A DNA stretch of 14,291 bases from assembly GCA_013813675.1 (NCBI GenBank), contig JACCRH010000245.1, positions 1-14,291 of the forward strand. Reading direction: 5' to 3'. The notes under the pieces were generated by a model. It was not told the DNA's origin. It searched no databases and was given only the letters and a program-made list of their open reading frames with translations. Each line of letters starts with the position of its first letter. The first letter of the stretch is position 1. Position numbers and translations under genes: made by a program. This document shows positions 1 through 6,748 of the stretch, piece by piece. Source of the stretch: Gemmatimonadales bacterium (GTDB lineage Bacteria > Gemmatimonadota > Gemmatimonadetes > Gemmatimonadales > GWC2-71-9).

Positions 1-492
1 GGCGAGCTGGTGCTGCACACCCGCCGCTCTCTCGAAGGCCAGATCTGCAAGGGGCTCGGCGGCCGGGCGGCGGAGGAAACCGTGTTCGGGCACGACGCGG
101 TGACCAGTGGGGCAAAGGCCGATCTTCAGCACACCACCCGGGTCGCCCGCGAGATGGTCTACAAGCTGGGGATGGGTCCCAACACCGGACTGGTCGCGTT
201 CGACGAGCGGGAGACCGGCGGCGCGGTGAGCGCCGAGCTGCATGCGGCCATGGACCGCGACGTGCGGCTCATCGTGGATCTGTTGTACCTCAGGGTCCGC
301 CAAGCCATCGAGCGCCACCGCGGAGCGCTGGAAGCGCTGGCCGAGGCGCTGCTCGACCGGGAGACGCTGGAAGGCAGCGAGGCCCTCGCGATACTCCAGT
401 CCCACGGCGTGGTGATGGAAGACGCCGTCCGCCGCCCGGTGGTGGACGACCGGCTTCGCGTCGCCCGCCGCCCCGGCATGAAGCGAGGTTGA
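1..492 (+). CDS. ftsH: ATP-dependent zinc metalloprotease FtsH, C-terminal part (5' end outside window)
   Basis: The visible 163 residues are the end of an M41 protease domain. The pattern GLGGRAAEE (residues 18-26), then SGAKADLQ and AREMVYKLGM, is typical of FtsH; Asp41 in the ADLQ element aligns with the third zinc ligand. The HEAGH motif and the AAA+ ATPase lie upstream of the window. FtsH is a membrane-anchored hexamer that unfolds and degrades misfolded membrane proteins and some short-lived regulators. After the M41 helices the protein ends in a short basic tail (RRPGMKRG). The frame is open to base 1, so the GTG at 10 is an internal codon and not the start. It converges on the downstream dehydrogenase with a 57-bp gap. 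Many genomes carry FtsH paralogues, so this may not be the sole copy. Confidence 0.88.
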   Translation, partial: GELVLHTRRSLEGQICKGLGGRAAEETVFGHDAVTSGAKADLQHTTRVAREMVYKLGMGPNTGLVAFDERETGGAVSAELHAAMDRDVRLIVDLLYLRVRQAIERHRGALEALAEALLDRETLEGSEALAILQSHGVVMEDAVRRPVVDDRLRVARRPGMKRG

Positions 493-505
493 GCGCGCGG
501 CGCTC
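491..505 (+). terminator. Short GC hairpin over the ftsH stop, weak terminator candidate
   Basis: GAGCGC (491-496) and GCGCTC (500-505) form a perfect 6-bp stem with a 3-base loop that begins inside the ftsH stop codon. Only TT follows and there is no U-tract, so any Rho-independent termination would be weak. It is the only inverted repeat I see in the 57 bases between the two convergent genes. Confidence 0.22.
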
Positions 506-549
506 TTGGCCTTCCTGCACCAGCCGAACCCACGGTCCCGCCCCCTGCC

Positions 550-1551
550 CTAATTTCGTGCCCGGTTGAACGCCAACAGCCCGGCGCCGATGACCGCCAG
601 CCCCAGGAGCGTCTTGCCGCGGTTGAGTCGTGCGGCGGTGTAGGCGCTGGAGGCCATCACCCGGCCGGGATAGTTGCCCCTGACTCTGCCATCCGCTGGG
701 CGGGGCTGGTACAGGGTGTCTTCGTCACGGGCCGGGATGTCGCTTTGCTGGCCCTCGAACCCGGTGGCCTTCTTCATGAGGTCGAACAGCCGCGGCGCGT
801 ACTTTTCCGTGGCGGAAAAGAGCTTCCCGCTCCCGCCGACCAGCACATTCCGCTCGGGCTGTTCGGCACAGTGCAGGATCGCCCCCGCGACGACCTCGGG
901 CGCGTAGACCGGCGGCATGTGCTTCGGCTCCACGCCGAGGTAGCTCTTGGCATGCTCCGGATAGGGCGTGTCGATCGCGGCCGGCTGGATCAAGGTCACA
1001 GAGACCGGCGCCTTGCTCTCTTCCACCTCGAGTCGCAGCGAATCGGTGAACCCCTTCACCGCGTGCTTGCTGGCAGTGTAGTGCCCTTGCAGTGGGTAAC
1101 CCGTATCCGAGAGGACACTGCCGATATTGATCAGCGCGCCCCCGTTGCTCCGCAGATGGGGCAGCGCGGCCAGGCTTCCGTTGACTACTCCCCAGTAGTT
1201 CGTCTCGAACAGCCGCCGGGCATCCTCCAGGGGCACTTCCTCGATCCGGCCGTAGGTGGACACACCGGCGTTGTTGACCCAGGTATCGATCCGGCCGAAA
1301 TCGGAGATCACGTGTTGAGCCAACCCCTGCAGGGCCCCGGCATCGGCCACATCGGCGACGTAGTGGCTGACCTTGCCGCCCTTGCCTTCGATGTCGCGGG
1401 ACGCCCGGGCCAGATCGTCGTCGTCGCGTGACACCAGGACCACCCGCGCTCCACGCTCGGCGGCCATCTGCGCGGTGGCCAGACCGATTCCGCTCGAGGC
1501 TCCAGTAATGACCAGGACCTGATCCTCCAGCGCCTTCAGCTTTGGCTTCAT
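550..1551 (-). CDS. SDR family oxidoreductase with C-terminal membrane helix
   Basis: A classical short-chain dehydrogenase of 333 residues, an NAD(P)-dependent oxidoreductase of unknown substrate. The Rossmann glycine motif TGASSGIG is at residues 16-23, NNAG at 93-96, and the catalytic set is Ser145, Tyr158 and Lys162 (YTASK). Asp and Arg near the end of beta-2 (SRDDDD) hint at cofactor choice but do not settle it. About 80 residues longer than a minimal SDR, it ends in a hydrophobic stretch (GLAVIGAGLLAF) followed by NRARN, which suggests a C-terminal membrane anchor with the enzyme in the cytoplasm. I chose the ATG at 1551 because GGAG lies 6 bases upstream of it; an ATG at 1563 would add MESE but lacks a Shine-Dalgarno sequence. 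Close relatives are usually annotated only as SDR oxidoreductases. Confidence 0.9.
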   Translation of the reverse strand: MKPKLKALEDQVLVITGASSGIGLATAQMAAERGARVVLVSRDDDDLARASRDIEGKGGKVSHYVADVADAGALQGLAQHVISDFGRIDTWVNNAGVSTYGRIEEVPLEDARRLFETNYWGVVNGSLAALPHLRSNGGALINIGSVLSDTGYPLQGHYTASKHAVKGFTDSLRLEVEESKAPVSVTLIQPAAIDTPYPEHAKSYLGVEPKHMPPVYAPEVVAGAILHCAEQPERNVLVGGSGKLFSATEKYAPRLFDLMKKATGFEGQQSDIPARDEDTLYQPRPADGRVRGNYPGRVMASSAYTAARLNRGKTLLGLAVIGAGLLAFNRARN

Positions 1552-1820
1552 CTCCGACTCCATTGGTGGGTGAAAAGCTCAGCGTCCGGAGCGCGAGGAT
1601 CACCCGCGGTCCAATGGGGACCAGTGTATGGCCAGGTTCGGCGCGGGAACGTGCCCTGCATCACGGTGTGAAGGAACGCCGCTCGGGAAGGCCGCTACCG
1701 GGCTGCCGATCGGGGGTGGGGTGGTGACTTACGCGGTGGGCGGAAAAAGTATCTGGCGGTCGCCGCGGGACTGCATGCGCCGGTGACCCTGACGCTTCTC
1801 GGTCATCCCTACAGGAGCAC

Positions 1821-1991
1821 TCACGCCGCTAGTCCACCTCGAAAGCGCCTCGCCTCTGGCCGCCGTGTCGCCCCGATCGGACGGGCGTCCGTGTCGCGCA
1901 TCGACGCTAGCCAGATTTCGGGGTGCGCATCGAACCACTCGCGCTCCTCCTCCGGGGCGTCGTTCCAGCCGTTGTAATCGCAGGTAAGCAC
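1821..1991 (-). CDS. Possible 56-residue hypothetical protein, or the surviving end of a decayed gene
   Basis: This reading frame is short but looks coding: roughly 85% of the first 40 codons end in G or C, as in the real genes here. The peptide is acidic and Trp-rich near its start (DYNGWNDAPEEEREWF, then AHPEIWLASMRD). The start used is GTG at 1991, with AAGGAAGG about 8 bases upstream; GGAGG also sits 2 bases before it, too close to be used well. The frame stays open upstream to a TAG at about 2050. I do not recognise the family. It may be a genuine small protein or the C-terminal remnant of a longer gene whose earlier part lies in another frame up to about 2242, with the break at the 2008-2044 repeat. 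Confidence 0.33.
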   Translation of the reverse strand: MLTCDYNGWNDAPEEEREWFDAHPEIWLASMRDTDARPIGATRRPEARRFRGGLAA

Positions 1992-2370
1992 TGCCTCCGC
2001 CTTCCTTGTGACCCTCTCCGATTCCTGGTGACTCTCCGATTCCTATCAATGAATGCGTATCGACAGCTTTGCATGGGCCATGCCACCAGCCACAGGTGGA
2101 GGTGGTCATCCGTGACACCGACCCGCGGCGTATCATCTAGATCGGCGAGCCCATCCAAACCAGGAAGCCAAGGGGAACTCGCCCCCCGGATTGAGCGTTC
2201 GAGAAGCGTGGGAGTGTGCAACGAAGTGGGGGCACCGGACATTCAGACCCTGGCGACAACCAATCTTCCGCACGGGGCGGGAGTAACCACATAAGTAGTT
2301 TAATGATAACGACTTGCTGGCAGATGGGAGACTCTGATTCAAGCCGGCGGGTGAGAACAGGAGCAGTATT
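1992..2370. other. Gene-poor intergenic stretch upstream of the sigma factor
   Basis: No convincing complete gene is visible. The stretch holds the imperfect tandem repeat at 2008-2044, a possible out-of-frame upstream continuation of the small leftward ORF (to an ATG at 2242), and an AT-richer patch at 2288-2312 (AAGTAGTTTAATGATAA) that could form part of the sigma-factor promoter. I could not fit a -35/-10 pair with good spacing there. Local GC is lower than in the flanking genes. Confidence 0.4.
2008..2044. repeat. Imperfect short tandem duplication
   Basis: CTCTCCGATTCCT occurs at 2014-2026 and again at 2032-2044, each preceded by GTGAC (GTGACC in the first copy). The two copies differ by a 2-base indel, so the period is 20 from the GTG and 18 from the CTCTC. 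It is too short and too few in copy number to be a known repeat class; a slippage duplication is the simplest explanation. Confidence 0.7.
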
Positions 2371-3267
2371 GTGGCGGCGACTAAGCGGGCAGGCGGAAAG
2401 CGGCGCTCGACTCGGGCGGCTCAGTTGCCGCGGGCCGTCGACGAGGGCCGGGAGAGCCTGGATTTTTACCTCCAGGAGATCAGTCGCATCCCCCTGCTGA
2501 AAATCGAGGAGGAGACGGCGTTGGCGCGGCGTGCGTTCAAGGGCGATGTCGAGGCCCAAGAGCGGCTCGCGCGGCACAACGTGCGCTTCGTGGTCTCGGT
2601 GGCCAAGAAGTTCCAGAATCGCGGCGTTCCCCTCATGGATCTGATCGGCGAAGGCAACCTCGGCCTCATGACCGCGGCCCGCAAGTTCGATCCGGATCGT
2701 GGGGTCAAATTTATCTCCTACGCCGTCTGGTGGATTCGCCAGGCCATCCAGGCCGCGATCGCGCGGCACGGCAGGCCGGTGCGGGTGCCGCTCAACCGGA
2801 CGGCCGACCTCAACCGGCTGGGCCGGGCCACCGTGCTGCTGACCGAGCGGCTGGGCCGAGTGCCCACCACGGAGGAGCTGGTCGAGGCCACCGGTCTCAC
2901 CCGGGACGCGGTCCGGGCCCTCGGCGCGCTGCACATCGAGGCGCTGCGGCTGGACCATCCCGTGCGCGAGGCGGACGACCGTGGCCGGATGGAGCGGTTC
3001 GTGCCGCTCACCCAGGAGGGCACTGATTCCGTCACCCTGTCCAACAGCCGGACGACCGACCTCGAGGCCGCGCTGGCCGCACTCCCTCCTCGGGATGCCA
3101 AGGTACTCCGGCTCTATTTCGGGATCGACGACGGTAGGGGCCGCACCCTGGAGGAAATCGGCCGGATGATGGGAGTTACCCGCGAGCGGATCCGGCAGCT
3201 TCGCGACCGGGCGCTCCGCCAGCTCCGGGAGCAGCACGGAGACAAGCTCCGAGAGCTCGCCGCCTGA
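2371..3267 (+). CDS. RNA polymerase sigma-70 family factor, RpoD/group 1-2 like
   Basis: A 298-residue sigma factor directing RNA polymerase to promoters. Region 1.2 is at about 28-60 (SLDFYLQEISRIPLL), region 2 at 66-130 with RFVVSVAKKFQNRG, DLIGEGNLGL and FISYAVWWIRQAI (the -10 recognition helix), region 3 at about 140-215, and region 4 at 232-298 with the helix-turn-helix TLEEIGRMMGVTRERIRQLR (259-278). Region 1.1 is absent, as in the short RpoD proteins of Bacteroidota and some other phyla, so it could be the housekeeping factor or an alternative group 2 factor. The start is GTG at 2371, supported by AGGAG at 2359-2363, 7 bases upstream. A strong terminator follows, so it is probably monocistronic. 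The basic N-terminal tail (KRAGGKRR) is outside the conserved domains. Confidence 0.93.
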   Translation: MAATKRAGGKRRSTRAAQLPRAVDEGRESLDFYLQEISRIPLLKIEEETALARRAFKGDVEAQERLARHNVRFVVSVAKKFQNRGVPLMDLIGEGNLGLMTAARKFDPDRGVKFISYAVWWIRQAIQAAIARHGRPVRVPLNRTADLNRLGRATVLLTERLGRVPTTEELVEATGLTRDAVRALGALHIEALRLDHPVREADDRGRMERFVPLTQEGTDSVTLSNSRTTDLEAALAALPPRDAKVLRLYFGIDDGRGRTLEEIGRMMGVTRERIRQLRDRALRQLREQHGDKLRELAA

Positions 3268-3289
3268 CCCCTCCAGGTGCAGGAAAATG

Positions 3290-3320
3290 CCCCGATCGGC
3301 ACCTGCCGGTCGGGGTTCTT
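3290..3320 (+). terminator. Intrinsic terminator of the sigma-factor gene
   Basis: CCCCGATCGG (3290-3299) pairs with CCGGTCGGGG (3306-3315) over 10 bp with one G-U pair and the 6-base loop CACCTG, followed by TTCTT. It lies 22 bases after the sigma-factor stop. The loop is complementary to CAGGTG just upstream (3274-3279), so an alternative fold is possible. Confidence 0.72.
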
Positions 3321-3351
3321 GCAGTGCAGAGAATTGCATGGCCGTGAGCAC

Positions 3352-3380
3352 TAGACGGGCCGAACTTCAAGTACTAGTAT
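3352..3380 (+). promoter_or_regulatory. Candidate sigma-70 promoter for the small membrane protein
   Basis: TAGACG (3352-3357; 4 of 6 to TTGACA) and TAGTAT (3375-3380; 4 of 6 to TATAAT) are separated by exactly 17 bases. TATAAA at 3378-3383 is a better -10 match but has no -35 partner. The region lies after the sigma-factor terminator, where a new promoter would be needed, and predicts a leader of about 65 bases. Confidence 0.4.
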
Positions 3381-3416
3381 AAAGCTCCCCCTGTTAAAAA
3401 ACGTTTCGACGCGATT

Positions 3417-3432
3417 GGCAACTGCAGTTGCC
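3417..3432. promoter_or_regulatory. Perfect 16-bp palindrome in the leader: operator or RNA hairpin
   Basis: GGCAACTGCAGTTGCC is a perfect inverted repeat with no mismatch. It lies between the candidate promoter and the ribosome-binding site of the membrane-protein gene. As DNA it could bind a dimeric repressor just downstream of the start of transcription; as RNA it would form a 6-bp stem with a TGCA loop about 9 bases before the Shine-Dalgarno sequence. The sequence does not show which. Confidence 0.45.
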
Positions 3433-3454
3433 TCTCCGCCGGTGAGGTACACCA

Positions 3455-3898
3455 GTGAAGCGAGTCTCCTCCGCGCTGGGTAGGGTCCGGGCGAAGCTGG
3501 TCGAACACTTCGAGCTGTTTCTGACCGCTGTGGGCGTGTTTATGGCGATCGGGCTTACATTCGCCGACCTGTCCCAAGGCGAGCAGGGGCTGGCGCTCGC
3601 GTTCCTGGTGTGGCTCCAGGGATTCCTGATTTGGGCAGTTCACCGCCACGCTTGGTTACGTCGAAAAGCGCTGGTCAGCACGATGCGGCTGATGCTTCAG
3701 GATCGAGTCAATAATCAGTTGACCGTGATGCTGGGGATGTCTGAGATCCGGAATCGTGAGATGACGCCGACGGAGAAGCGAGATATGGATACCGCGACGA
3801 CGGCTGCCCAGACGGTTGCACACGAACTTGAAACCTTGTCAGTGGAATCTCTCCGCTCTTGGGAGCGCCGGTACCGGTATTTCCGCTGGGGGTCATGA
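3455..3898 (+). CDS. Two-helix membrane protein with a histidine-kinase-like dimerisation helix lacking the phospho-His
   Basis: A 147-residue protein of unknown function. Two hydrophobic helices (about 19-38 and 45-63) form a membrane hairpin; short cytoplasmic ends are expected because both flanks are basic. Residues 76-132 resemble the two-helix dimerisation domain of histidine kinases: LQDRVNNQLTVMLGMSEI (81-98) recalls the H-box HDFNNxLTVIxG of many sensor kinases, but Asp83 stands where the phosphorylated His would be. No catalytic ATPase domain follows; the protein ends WERRYRYFRWGS. The start is GTG at 3455 with GGTGAGG at 3441-3447. Base composition is less GC-rich than in neighbouring genes. 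The H-box resemblance is my reading; an ordinary coiled-coil hairpin is the alternative. Confidence 0.68.
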   Translation: MKRVSSALGRVRAKLVEHFELFLTAVGVFMAIGLTFADLSQGEQGLALAFLVWLQGFLIWAVHRHAWLRRKALVSTMRLMLQDRVNNQLTVMLGMSEIRNREMTPTEKRDMDTATTAAQTVAHELETLSVESLRSWERRYRYFRWGS

Positions 3899-3938
3899 CG
3901 GTAATAGAGTTCTTTGCCACCACGCCGGGCAATTTGCG

Positions 3939-3962
3939 GTGGGCTGCCCCGCAAGCCCGCTT
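3939..3962 (+). terminator. Terminator-like hairpin after the membrane-protein gene
   Basis: GTGGGCT (3939-3945) pairs with AGCCCGC (3954-3960) over 7 bp with one G-U pair and an 8-base loop, followed by TTAG. It lies 41 bases after the stop. The U-tract is minimal, so it is a weak candidate. Confidence 0.3.
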
Positions 3963-4117
3963 AGTGAAGGGGCCGCCGCCCCCCGCCTGCCGGATGCTAA
4001 AGCTGTAACTGCTTTCGTTCCACCGCTGTTACTTCCTCGTTGGGCAGCTTGGACAGGGGGGTTCTTCGCCGCAGCCAGGGCCACCCACCGGACTGTTTAT
4101 TGCTCCGCGCTTCCTCG

Positions 4118-4852
4118 ATGAGCGCGCCCAGCCAGATGTCTCTCCGCAAAATCCCGGCAGCTTTGCATCTCCACGTCCGCATCGCGTATGCGAACGCGTG
4201 GGAGGCGCTGATCGGCACGCACACCTCGGAGGCGCTCCAATTCGTCTGCGAGTTCGCCTCCCGGGCGCCGGTGCTCCGCGCGCTCGATCTCTACTTCGAG
4301 GTGGTCGCGGTGCCCGAGGCCATGCAGGAGGTCGTCCGGATCCGCTGCCTCACCTCACTCGAGCTCGAGTCGCTGCCGGCCCTCACCCCCCTGCCGATGC
4401 TTCGCGGATGGCAGTTGCTCAGGGTGGACCGGTTTCTCGAACAGCAGCAGTATCGCCGGCGCTACCAGGAGAAGACCCTGCAACTGGCGCGTATGGTCGG
4501 TGCACGCGCGGCCGAGGCGGTGATCGCGACCCACGTGGAGAACACCATCGGGTTCTGCGGGCTGTTGCGGGGTGTGCTGCCGGTGGAACAGGCGACCGAT
4601 CACTATCTGCGGGAGTTCAGCCTCTCGTCGAGTGCGGCACAGATGGTATGGCAGCGGGTGCAGGCCCGGGTGGCCGGCGAGGAGCTGACCGCACAGTACT
4701 TCGACCCGCCGCCCCCGGTGTTGGAGTCGGACGAGGCCGATCCCCAACCCGAGGTCGAGCCGGAGCCGGCGGCGCTCACCTCGGGTTACCCCGACGCGGG
4801 GGACGGCCTGGACGAGGAGGCCATCAGAACTCGAAGCCCATACCCAGATTGA
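4118..4852 (+). CDS. Hypothetical soluble protein with acidic Pro-rich tail
   Basis: I do not recognise the family. From the ATG at 4118 it has 244 residues and no signal peptide or membrane helix. Residues 1-195 are mostly predicted-helix-like, with charged and hydrophobic positions alternating (for example RRRYQEKTLQLARMVG and HVENTIGFCGLLRG). The last 45 or so residues are acidic and Pro-rich (DPPPPVLESDEADPQPEVEPEP) and probably disordered. Neither ATG (4118 or 4136) has a Shine-Dalgarno sequence, so the start is uncertain; an in-frame ATG at 4040 would add a Cys/Arg-rich stretch that does not look coding. Its final 9 codons overlap the end of the convergent porin gene by 29 bp. G/C-ending codons throughout support that it is real. 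Confidence 0.62.
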   Translation: MSAPSQMSLRKIPAALHLHVRIAYANAWEALIGTHTSEALQFVCEFASRAPVLRALDLYFEVVAVPEAMQEVVRIRCLTSLELESLPALTPLPMLRGWQLLRVDRFLEQQQYRRRYQEKTLQLARMVGARAAEAVIATHVENTIGFCGLLRGVLPVEQATDHYLREFSLSSSAAQMVWQRVQARVAGEELTAQYFDPPPPVLESDEADPQPEVEPEPAALTSGYPDAGDGLDEEAIRTRSPYPD

Positions 4853-6032
4853 TGTGGGTCGCCCTTAAGTCGCCCGCTGGAGCCCGATAGCGGGTCCGAA
4901 TGTGGCGCACTTCGACTGCCACGACCGCGGGCAGCCGCCGCCAGGTGAGATGCCCTTCCAGGGCGAGGTTCCGCAACCGTGAAGCATCGCCCAGATCCTC
5001 GTCGTCCGGATCGTCGATGCCGGCCCCTCCGCCGAGCTCCCACTGGGGGGATGGCCGCAGATTGAGCTGGCCCCACCCGCCCACCGTCCGCACCGGCACT
5101 CCATCGCGAACCAGGTTCTGCCCGATCCCGCCCCCGCCCAAGCCGGCCAACGCCTGGCCGGTGAACCCTTCGGCCCGAAGCTCCACCCTGCTGCCGATCG
5201 GGGTCCAGATGCTCACCGCCAGCGCTCTGGACGGCACCCTGTTGCCCGACCCGTCCAGGATCCAGCCGTAGTGTCCGCCGGCGCTCACCTCCCCCAGACG
5301 CTCACCGTCGCCCCAGCGTCCCCGAAGGCGGCCCTGCAGAAAGGGTCGGGCGCTGCGCTCGGCGACGTCCGGCTGGGTGAGGAAGGCTCCCTGGGGATCG
5401 CCGGATGTGGGCGCCAGCGCCGCCAGCTCGGCACCGACCCGGAGTCCGGCCGTGGGAGCGAGGTCGGCGCTCACCCGAATCTGGGGAATCCAGAGCCAGA
5501 GGTTGCCGGCGCCGGCGAAATCGGGAAACCCGATGCTGGCGAGTGACGACGGGCTGACCGCGGCGATCGGCGGAGACTCCTGACCCACCAGCAGGGCGAC
5601 CCGGTTCCAGGTCGCCTCGGCGACGGCCCGGCGGATCCGCAGGAGGGGGAAGGTCCGCCCGCCGGTCGAGGGCTGCTGCCCGCCGAAGAAGTCCACGTCC
5701 AGCTCGCCCTTGATGGCCCCGCCGGAGAACTCCGGCACCAGGGCGAACAGCGTGACCCGCGACTGGCGCACCGTCGCGCTCGAGGTGCTGGCCGCCGGGG
5801 TGGCCGCCGTCGCCGGGACGGCGAACTGAGGAACGTCGCTGTTGTTGACGTTGGCGGTGGTGTGGAAGGCGTTCATCAGGACGAGGCCGTGCACGGTGGC
5901 CTCGATGTCGGGCTGCTGCTGCGACGTGAGCGGCGCCGATGTCCCCGCCGTGAGGGCAAGGAGGATGGCCGGTACCCGAGACGGCGCACCGCGCGTTGAC
6001 GCGCTCCGGAGCGGTCGGTAACCTTTTGGCAT
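4824..6032 (-). CDS. Outer-membrane porin-like beta-barrel protein (DcaP-like by resemblance)
   Basis: A 402-residue exported protein. A signal peptide is plausible: basic SASTRGAPSR, a short hydrophobic core PAILLALTAG, and a small-residue end TSA. The mature part alternates polar and hydrophobic residues in the manner of amphipathic beta strands, is rich in Gly, and ends LGMGFEF with the terminal Phe typical of barrels inserted by the Bam complex. The motif order VRQSRVTLFALVPE, KGELDVDFFGG, FPLLRIRRAVAEA, LLVGQES resembles DcaP-type porins, which import small organic anions; substrate is unknown here. The ATG at 6032 is chosen because the open frame upstream lies inside the divergent cupredoxin gene. 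No Shine-Dalgarno sequence precedes it; TACTTT 7 bases upstream is a possible -10 for a leaderless mRNA. Confidence 0.78.
   Translation of the reverse strand: MPKGYRPLRSASTRGAPSRVPAILLALTAGTSAPLTSQQQPDIEATVHGLVLMNAFHTTANVNNSDVPQFAVPATAATPAASTSSATVRQSRVTLFALVPEFSGGAIKGELDVDFFGGQQPSTGGRTFPLLRIRRAVAEATWNRVALLVGQESPPIAAVSPSSLASIGFPDFAGAGNLWLWIPQIRVSADLAPTAGLRVGAELAALAPTSGDPQGAFLTQPDVAERSARPFLQGRLRGRWGDGERLGEVSAGGHYGWILDGSGNRVPSRALAVSIWTPIGSRVELRAEGFTGQALAGLGGGGIGQNLVRDGVPVRTVGGWGQLNLRPSPQWELGGGAGIDDPDDEDLGDASRLRNLALEGHLTWRRLPAVVAVEVRHIRTRYRAPAGDLRATHINLGMGFEF
5996..6024 (+). promoter_or_regulatory. Candidate promoter giving a leaderless cupredoxin mRNA
   Basis: TTGACG (5996-6001; 5 of 6 to consensus) and TAACCT (6019-6024) are 17 bases apart. 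Transcription would start about 7 bases after the -10, at or next to the A of the ATG at 6031. This fits the absence of a Shine-Dalgarno sequence before the gene. The promoter lies inside the 5' coding end of the divergent porin gene. Confidence 0.48.
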
Positions 6033-6726
6033 GCCAGGTAAAGTACAGCGCGGCCCTGCCGCCCGCCGCAGGTTGGCGGCGGCAGGGCTGGTGGTGGCGG
6101 TACTCGCCGCGGGGGCGACCATCTCCGCGGTGAGCGGCCGCGTCACCATGCTGGACAAGGAGAACCAGCCGGGCGACGACGTGGGCCAGGCGGTCCTCTG
6201 GCTCAGCAGTGGTTCGGCCCACCCCCGGCCGCCGGTACAGACCGATGTCGGCACGTCGGGCAAGGCGTTCTCACCCCGCGTGCTGGTGGTGCCGGTGGGC
6301 TCCACGGTCTCCTTCTCCAACTACGATCCGTTCAACCACAACGTCTTCTCGCTCTCGGAGGAGAATCCTTTCGACCTCGGGCTCTACGGCCGCGGCGAGG
6401 CTCGCTCGGTGCGATTCGACCGCCCCGGGCTGGTGCGGGTCTACTGCAACGTGCACGCGCAGATGAGTGCCCTGGTCCACGTGCGTGACACCCCGTGGTA
6501 CACCCAGCCGGCGAGCGACGGATCGTTCACCCTGAGCTCGGTGCCGGTGGGAGACTATACCCTGCACGTGTGGCACGAGCGTGCCTCCGAGACCACCCAG
6601 CCGCTCACCGTGCCCGACGAAGGGGTAACCGAGTTGGCCCTCGAGCTCGACGCCCGCGGTTACCAGTTCAAGCCTCACCTCAACAAGCAGGGTCAGCCCT
6701 ATCCCCAGCAGGGCCGGCGGTACTGA
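6031..6726 (+). CDS. Exported cupredoxin-domain protein, 'methylamine utilization protein' type
   Basis: A 231-residue periplasmic protein. The signal peptide is RRRLAAAGLVVAVLAAGATISA (from residue 12). The cupredoxin domain spans about 80-152 with a complete type 1 copper site: His103 (in FNHNVF), Cys139, His142 and Met145 (CNVHAQM). A carboxypeptidase-regulatory-like beta domain follows (GSFTLSSVPVGDYTLHVWHE, about 164-183), then a tail HLNKQGQPYP seen in proteins named for methylamine utilization, a label that does not prove that role here. Likely an electron carrier or copper/redox sensor. The ATG at 6031 is 6 codons past an in-frame stop at 6019, is preceded by no Shine-Dalgarno sequence, and overlaps the porin start. 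The receptor kinase gene follows after 22 bp, suggesting an operon. Confidence 0.87.
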   Translation: MPGKVQRGPAARRRLAAAGLVVAVLAAGATISAVSGRVTMLDKENQPGDDVGQAVLWLSSGSAHPRPPVQTDVGTSGKAFSPRVLVVPVGSTVSFSNYDPFNHNVFSLSEENPFDLGLYGRGEARSVRFDRPGLVRVYCNVHAQMSALVHVRDTPWYTQPASDGSFTLSSVPVGDYTLHVWHERASETTQPLTVPDEGVTELALELDARGYQFKPHLNKQGQPYPQQGRRY

Positions 6727-6748
6727 GCCGCGGGCCGGCCTGCTCGCG

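Noticed and set aside
745..1431. Rightward open frame over the dehydrogenase
   Set aside because: It is antisense to conserved SDR motifs and has no family signature.
2288..2340. Promoter for the sigma-factor gene
   Set aside because: The patch is AT-rich, but I found no -35/-10 pair with adequate matches and spacing, so I did not call one.
2137..3351. Leftward open frame of about 404 codons over the sigma-factor gene
   Set aside because: It is the complement of a clearly conserved sigma-70 gene and shows no domain of its own.
6033..6320. N-terminal extension of the porin gene to 6320
   Set aside because: The extension is antisense to the signal peptide and first domain of the cupredoxin gene and would bury the porin's own signal peptide.
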